DNA of 64,000 nucleotides from Monarcha castaneiventris obscurior. Lineage: Eukaryota; Chordata; Aves; Passeriformes; Monarchidae. The stretch is taken from NCBI GenBank assembly GCA_026261815.1, contig JAMPIT010000258.1, forward strand, positions 8,423,501 to 8,487,500, written 5' to 3'. Below the pieces are notes generated by a model. It had not been told where the DNA came from. It worked only from the letters and a program-made list of their open reading frames with translations, and did no database searches. Position numbers and translations under genes: made by a program. Of the stretch, positions 58,448-64,000 are shown piece after piece. Every line of letters begins with the position of its first letter. The stretch's first letter is position 1.

Positions 58448-58518
58448 GGCCGGAGCGGTTCTGAGGCGGGGCCGGAGCGGTTCGGAAGCGGGGCCGGAGC
58501 GGTTCGGAAGCGGGGCCG
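58448..58518. repeat. 23-bp tandem repeat, three copies
   Basis: The unit gccggagcggttcggaagcg, plus ggg, is repeated three times with two variants in the first copy. Confidence 0.9.
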
Positions 58519-58558
58519 GGGCAGAACCGGAGCCGGGGCGGACCCAGCCCGGCCGCGG

Positions 58559-58572
58559 CCGCCAGAGGGCGC
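58559..58572 (+). promoter_or_regulatory. CTCF-type motif
   Basis: CCGCCAGAGGGCGC matches the 14-base CTCF core CCASYAGRKGGCRS at 13 of 14 positions. It lies between the tandem repeat and the polypyrimidine tract in the orphan CpG island. Confidence 0.7.
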
Positions 58573-58681
58573 CGCCCCCCGCCCCGAGCGGCCCCGCGGG
58601 AGCGCAGTGCCCGCACCGGGGCTGGTAATGCCGGGGCTCGAGTTTTCTGGGTGTTTTCCAAATAAAGTGTGTTACAGACTG

Positions 58682-58882
58682 CCCTTTTTCCTCTTTCCTC
58701 TTCCCTCTCCTCTTCCCTCCCCTCCCCTCCCCTCCCCTCCCCTCCTCTCCTCTCCTCTCCTCTCCTCTCCTCTCCTCTCCTCTCCTCTCCTCTCCTCTCC
58801 TCTCCTCTCCCTCTCCCTCTCCCTCTCCCTCTCCCTTTCTCCCTTTCTCCCTTTCTCCCTTTCTCCCTTTCTCCCCTTCTCC
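58682..58882. repeat. 201-nt uninterrupted polypyrimidine tract
   Basis: Not one purine occurs on the plus strand over 201 bases. The tract is built of successive blocks of CCCCT, TCTCC (about 14 units), CTCCCT and TTTCTCCC repeats. Such tracts with mirror symmetry can form triplex (H-DNA) and are prone to length change. Confidence 0.95.
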
Positions 58883-59819
58883 ATTCCCCTCTCTCCTTTT
58901 CCCCTCTTACACCCTCCACAGGTTTTCCTGGGGTTACCGCAGACAGATAATCACTGTGTTAAACCCACTCTGTTTTACCACTGCGGCTGTTTCCCTGCAG
59001 AATTTTGTATTCTGGGGTAGAAAGGTGGTGACGCAGTTTGGGGCAAATGGTGTTGCCCCCAGCTCAGCCAGGCTCTGGAGGTCTCCGTGCTGTCTGCAGG
59101 TCCCCACTCCCCGGAACGTGAGCGCAGTGGGTTCTGTGTCTGTGGTCACCAGCTCCCTGCTGGCTCTGCCAGAGGAGCGAAGGCGGCCGAGCCTCCTGGG
59201 ATTTCAGCAGAGCTGAGGTGACCCTGGGAAGGCTCACACTTCCCAGTGGGAGCGCCGGAGGCTGCGCCAATGCCCTGCTATTTATTGAGTTCTAATTAAT
59301 GTCCCGCCCAGTCCTGGAAACAGCCTCTCCTCCTCAGTCCCAGGCAAAGGCATCTCTCAGGGGTCTTCACCTTTTGTCCTCAAAACCTGTTCGGGGTTGG
59401 ATCCAAGAGCAGCCTGTTCTGAGCTGCTGTGGCACAACGGCACACATTGGCACTGTTCAGCCCTTTGCTATCAATCCAGTCCCTCCTGCAGGAGCCCTGG
59501 ATCCCCGTCCCCATCTCACGGTATTTAGCCTGCCTGCAGCAGCATCCTGGGAGGGGGCAGCAGCCTCCAAAGCTTCAGGAATGGGTTAAGCTTCCCAAAA
59601 AGCTCTCCTAACTTCAATATACCCTGAGAAACGCCTTTTTCAGGTCTTGGACTCACATGAAATCCCTCTGGCTTTTCCATGTCCCTCCCACTCCCTTCCC
59701 CAGCAACAGAAGCCACCTCTCTGAGGAGATGACGACCGTGATTTTCCCCATCTCCCCCGTTACCTGCATCTGTTTGCTTGGGTGGCAGCCAGAAAAGTGA
59801 CTTCATGCATTCAATCTTT

Positions 59820-60150
59820 TTTTCCCTGCCCTTTATTTTTCATTTTATTTTTCTACCAGCCCGGGGCTCCCGCCTGTTGTAGAGTCGAGGGGGAAGCATC
59901 CCGGCCAAATCCTGCCCCTGTGTTATGGTAATCGCGGCTGCCACCCAGCAGATGCAGCTCGCTGAAATAAAAAAAGCTGTTTAACAGGCACGGAGAAGGA
60001 GAGGGCGGCTTTTGTTTTGCACTCGCCAGGGCTGGAGTACACTTGTAAAGCAACAACTGGAGCTCGTTGAAAAGAAGTGGAGGTTATTAGATACATTTCA
60101 CTTGCTGCCGATGGCTCTGTTATTTTTTCCCCTCATATTCCAAGCAAAAA
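59820..60150. promoter_or_regulatory. Candidate non-coding regulatory block
   Basis: A complex, non-repetitive block with E-boxes (CAGATG near 59950, CACTTG near 60040) and AGATAC near 60090, about 18.7 kb past the inferred TAL1 promoter 1a. It stands out by texture only; conservation is untested. Confidence 0.25.
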
Positions 60151-61779
60151 CCCAGGTGCTGAGAAGCAAGAGGAGAGAGATGCCACCTGAAAACCTGCTG
60201 ACCATGGACATAGATAGGGCTGGTGCCTGCTGGCAGGGTCCTGGCTGATTGGAGCCCAGAGTTCAAGGATGCTCAGGCTGGTCTCCTGTACTGGGGATTC
60301 CTTTGCCCCAGTAAGGCTGCAGGGCTGGAGGAAGGAAATCACCTTCCTCAGATGGTGCTGAGCAGGGGTGCCCTGCTGAATGCAGGCTCAGTTTCCCCCA
60401 TTGGGGACCTAGACAGTCATGCAGGGGTATCCTCCTCACAGGACATGGCCTTTCCTGATGCTCCTCTACCTTCCAGGGCGCTTGGTCCAGGACAGCAAAG
60501 TTAAGAAGACTCAAGGGCGCACTTAATTGTGCTTGGAGCTATCAAAACACAGGGCTTGTCAACAGTAAAGGAAGTCCAGAATTTGTCAGAGCTTGGACAG
60601 AAATAGGTTGCTGATGGGGAGGAAACAAATTCAAGTGACTGCAGAAGATGGGATGACATAAACCTGCATCCTTGGGGGTTATAGTCTCATTTTGAAGTGT
60701 TGCAGTTTTGGATGGGAGAATGACAGAAAATAGAGCCATGGAGTTTTTATCTTCCCCCAGCTAGGTGGGGACAAGAAAATGATTAGGTGGCTTGAAATTC
60801 TGTCCCTGGCTCCCTCTACCTACCTATCTATCCCTCTGTCTCAATGCATCCCTCACCAGCCCTCTTTGCTCTGAAAAACAACAGCAATCCCCTTCAGCAG
60901 CCAGGAATAAAATCAATACATTCCAATTCAGGTAGCTGTCCATAAATCTTCCCAGCTTCAGGCTGGTCTCCTGGGACTCCCACATCAGTTGGGAACATAT
61001 TTAATCAGCTGAGATGATCAGTGCTGTTTGTTGCCCAAAGGCCCTTTGAACTCTTTGTCTCCTCGCTGAATGATGCTTGGATCCCGTGAGGGTTTAGCCA
61101 GACTGGCCCATTCTGTGTGACAAGTCTCAGGTGAATAATGCCGGGAGCTGGCAGTGCCCAGGGAAGTCCGGCTGTGAGCCCAGGGTGCTGGGAAGAGTCA
61201 CAGCCCCTCTGGCAAGGCTTTATCACCACATCTTCCCATGGCCCCTCGCTTGGCTCTCTGCAAAGCTCCATAAACCCACACTGGCATGAAGAGCACCCAG
61301 CCTGGTGCCAGGGGAAGAGAATTACAGCTCTTTTTGGGAAGGCTTGACAAGGGCTGGAGGGGGTGTATGAAATCACAGCCTCCCCCTCCTGGGGCTGCAG
61401 GCTTGATTTTCGGCATATTTTAGTGCATTTTGGGTTGTAGCTGGTCCCATGCAGTGGCTTTGCTGAGAGACTTCTGGGAGGGGTTTTTCACACCAGTCCA
61501 GCCCTTGGAAACACAGGACTCAGCATTGCTTAGGATCTCACCTCCACGAAACCAAACTGCCCCAACACAGCAGGACTCTTGGATCAGTTTTCAACCAGGG
61601 AAACGCTGAAGTGCCACCTTCAAAAGCTGAGATTCTCTTCCAGGCTGTGTTGAAGTTGTGCTGGAGGTGGCTTCCCCTGATTCCCCAACAGCCTCCAAGC
61701 AACCCAGCCTGGTGAGAGCCAGCCAGGTCCTCGCCCCAAGCCCATCCAGCTCCAGCCCAAGGGGTCAGTGTTTCCAAAG

Positions 61780-62270
61780 GCTTCTGCACTCCATAAACCA
61801 CAACTTAGCCTGGACCACCATCAAGACAGGCAAAGCAACCTAATCTGCCCACACATTAGGGTGTTGGAAAACAATAATCCAAGAAGGAAACACATTATCT
61901 GGCCTTGTTACTTTACAAAGTAATTTAAATTAATTTTTCCCCAGAGTGGTTAGGGAGCACTGCAACTTGCCCTTGTCTATTCTCTCCGGCTAATGAAGCT
62001 TTACCAGAGACTGCTCGTGAATTCCTATTAAGACCTCATCTTAGAGGTTACAGGGCAAAGCAATTTCTGCTCCTGGGAAAAATGCCTATGAATTTGTAAT
62101 TGTAAGTCCATGTTTGATAGGGATTAGCATCTGAAAGGGGTAGAGTGGTGGGTAGCAGAGAAAACATTATTTCAATTAGCTGAAGAAAAGCAACTTAACA
62201 TCTGATTACAGTTTACACTTTTAGTTTTCTTCTATTCTGGCATCTGAGATAATTATTCTGAAAACTTTCT
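61780..62270. promoter_or_regulatory. Candidate enhancer with Ets/Ets/GATA cluster
   Basis: GGAA at 61866-61869, GGAA at 61886-61889 and TTATCT at 61895-61900 form a two-Ets-plus-GATA cluster within 35 bp, the motif grammar of the mammalian TAL1 stem-cell enhancer. A further CATCTGAGATAA (E-box beside GATA) lies near 62241. The block is AT-rich and non-repetitive. Confidence 0.4.
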
Positions 62271-63466
62271 ACCCTCACCAAGCCAGCCACCTTTCCCTTC
62301 TCCTTTTGTCCATCGTGGTTGAGATTCACATGTAAATGGTTGGTGAGTCGGGTTTTTTCCTTTCCCTTCTTCTCTCCAGATTCACTGAATTTGGGGCTGG
62401 TATAGAGGATGCTGTATCAAATCACACTGAAATGGGATGTGATATTTCTCTCCACGCCAAGGAGGTGAAAGATGAGGAGGAGGAGGCTTTGCTCCACATC
62501 CAGGCTCATGGTTAGGCTTGTGCCCAGCAGCCTGACACAGTGCCAGTGCCTGGCTCCCCCAGGCAGAGCCCCAATGCCTAAAGATTCTCTCTGTGCTCAG
62601 AAATTACTTCCAATTCCCTCTTTTCCTCCCACCCCTTGGCCTTAGCCTTGAGCTCAGCTGTGCTCCATCTATTTTTTCCTGGCTTCTTGGTCTCCTATTT
62701 CCTAATGACGATGCAATCAGTTTTCGGGTGGGAGATTCCTCATGAGAAGCCTTGTTGTTATTTAAGGAAGATCATGAAATCCATCCTTAATGAAAGGACA
62801 GGAGAAAACCCTTCCACCAAGTTACACTGAAGCCTGAGATTATCATTTTTATGGGCTTCCAATCTTTCCTGCCTCATGTCTTATCAGCAAATGCAGCTGG
62901 AGGCTTCAAAAACCCTCCCAGCTTGCTGCTGATTTTATGGGATGAAGATTAGAGATGATCGGATAGCAAATTATTCATTCCATTCGATATCCCTGGGCAG
63001 GAGGGAATATCCAGAGAAAAGTCAGCTCCTTTCTCCCTTTCTGAGCATCACACATTGGGATCCTTCCTATCTGCAGCTCCAGCAGCGCCTTCCCCCACAC
63101 TCAGAGGTGATTAGGGGTGCAATATTCCCTCTGAACAGATGGAAGAGCCAGGGGGAATCCCAGACCAGGCTCATCCCCCAGCAATAAGGCAGAGCAGAGG
63201 TGGGTGGGGTTTCTTCTCGTTTCAGGGATTTTTGGTTTGGTTCCTCCCAGCCCAGGGCAAGGCAGGGCAGAGCAGGTAGGTGCTTTCTCAGCCTTAATTT
63301 TCCAAGGCTGTGGGCCCCGGGGCTGATGTGAACGTGCTGTCAGAGCCCTGGCAGCTCTTGATGTTAGGGGCAGAGGAGCAGGGAGCTCAGAGGGGACAAT
63401 GGATCGAGGAGAGAGCCCAGTGCTGCCCTTAGATGCAGGGAGCAGCAGCATCAGGCCCCAGCAAAG

Positions 63467-63480
63467 ACAGCAGAGGGCGT
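63467..63480 (+). promoter_or_regulatory. Second, weaker CTCF-type motif
   Basis: ACAGCAGAGGGCGT matches the CTCF core at 12 of 14 positions and has the same orientation as the stronger motif at 58559. Confidence 0.4.
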
Positions 63481-64000
63481 GAATGGTGCCCAGAGATCCG
63501 TCCCAAAATCAACTGGTGTGAAAAATATCATCCAGAACGTCCCATGAAATACTCACGGGCCACAGTGGTGCTGCTGAGCAGGTCTTGAGGGCAAATGAAG
63601 GCCATGCCAGGCTGAGGCCAGTGTGGGACGATGCCCTTTTGCCACACCATTGACACTGGGGTTGTCAACAGCACATAAATAAGAAAATATATTGCAGTTT
63701 AAAGGCATTTTTAAAGAGGAGAAGTGGGGTGCAGAGCTGTGATAGATGGAAACCCCGAGCAGGAGCTGCCTTTTTCTACTGCCTTTTACCCACACTGGCA
63801 CACTGAGCCAAGAAAATGCCCTTTTCACAGTGGTTGTGGCTCCTGGTTCTCTCCTGGCAGCATCCATAGCAGGCAGGATTTGAAAGACAAGTGTCAATGG
63901 GAAATGAGAGAACTCATACACAAGCAAGAAATATTTGGTTTGGATGGTAAATGTCAAAAGAAACAAATTATAAATTGGGTTTGTGGGGTTTTTTATTTTT

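Larger units (their letters stand above)
57950..58650. promoter_or_regulatory. Orphan CpG island downstream of TAL1
   Basis: GC- and CpG-rich DNA, 5 kb past the TAL1 3' end, with no gene starting in it that I can recognise. It ends in a 23-bp tandem repeat, a CTCF-type motif and then a polypyrimidine tract. The 379-codon minus-strand frame across it and the repeat is a low-complexity artefact. Confidence 0.65.
53000..64000. other. Non-coding flank downstream of TAL1
   Basis: Eleven kilobases without a supportable gene. I looked for PDZK1IP1, the next gene in other amniotes, and did not see it. Items inside are candidate regulatory blocks near 53.45, 55.34, 59.9 and 61.9 kb, a CpG island at 57.95-58.65 kb, a tandem repeat, a polypyrimidine tract and two CTCF-type motifs. 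Confidence 0.7.

Noticed and set aside
57780..58919. A 379-codon minus-strand frame
   Set aside because: Its N-terminal part is a translated GGAGA repeat and the rest is CpG-island composition; no conserved domain is visible.
53000..64000. PDZK1IP1 or other genes expected downstream of TAL1
   Set aside because: No frame shows the signal peptide, membrane segment or tail expected; the gene probably lies beyond the window.
1..64000. CRISPR arrays, operons, insertion sequences, phage or viral genes
   Set aside because: The window is a spliced vertebrate locus; nothing of these kinds is present and no endogenous viral open frame was recognised.

Overview
This is a window of a bird nuclear genome. 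The evidence is the vertebrate gene order CMPK1 - STIL - TAL1 with short introns, and two CR1 (chicken-repeat-1) LINE fragments, one ending in the avian CR1 3' terminal repeat. Interspersed repeat content looks very low and I see no sequence that needs a foreign origin. I cannot name the species.

Layout. 1-3.6 kb: intergenic, with one CR1 3' end. About 3.6-18.3 kb: CMPK1 (UMP-CMP kinase) on the minus strand, six coding exons giving a 196-residue enzyme; intron 1 (8.9 kb) carries a CR1 fragment and an unusual 106-bp inverted repeat. 18.26-19.1 kb: a CpG-island bidirectional promoter shared by CMPK1 and STIL, with a near-perfect RFX X-box, an NRF1-like site and three CCAAT boxes. 20.1-37.8 kb: STIL (centriole duplication scaffold) on the plus strand; I resolved 15 coding exons giving 1300 residues from the first supportable Met. 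37.8-41.2 kb: STIL/TAL1 intergenic DNA with a CpG-rich block and long A and T tracts. 41.0-53.0 kb: TAL1 (SCL, haematopoietic bHLH factor) on the plus strand: a probable promoter 1a with paired GATA sites, candidate non-coding exons, three coding exons (311 residues) and a 2.7-kb 3' UTR. 53-64 kb: non-coding DNA downstream of TAL1 with candidate enhancer blocks, an orphan CpG island with a strong CTCF-type motif, and a 201-nt pure pyrimidine tract.

The three genes are not one pathway. CMPK1 makes CDP/UDP for nucleotide supply, STIL works with PLK4, CPAP and SAS-6 in centriole assembly, and TAL1 drives blood development. CMPK1 and STIL share a divergent promoter with proliferation- and cilium-type sites. 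TAL1 sits next to STIL, the arrangement that in people permits the STIL-TAL1 leukaemia deletion. Here the two promoters are only about 22 kb apart.

I found no undescribed biological system. The best leads are a KEN degron lost from the STIL C-terminus while a different KEN is present about 230 residues upstream, a GC-AG intron in STIL, the inverted repeat in CMPK1 intron 1, the X-box in the CMPK1/STIL promoter, and the CTCF/CpG-island/polypyrimidine cluster downstream of TAL1. Exon boundaries were read by hand and all reading frames close. Comparisons with human proteins come from memory.
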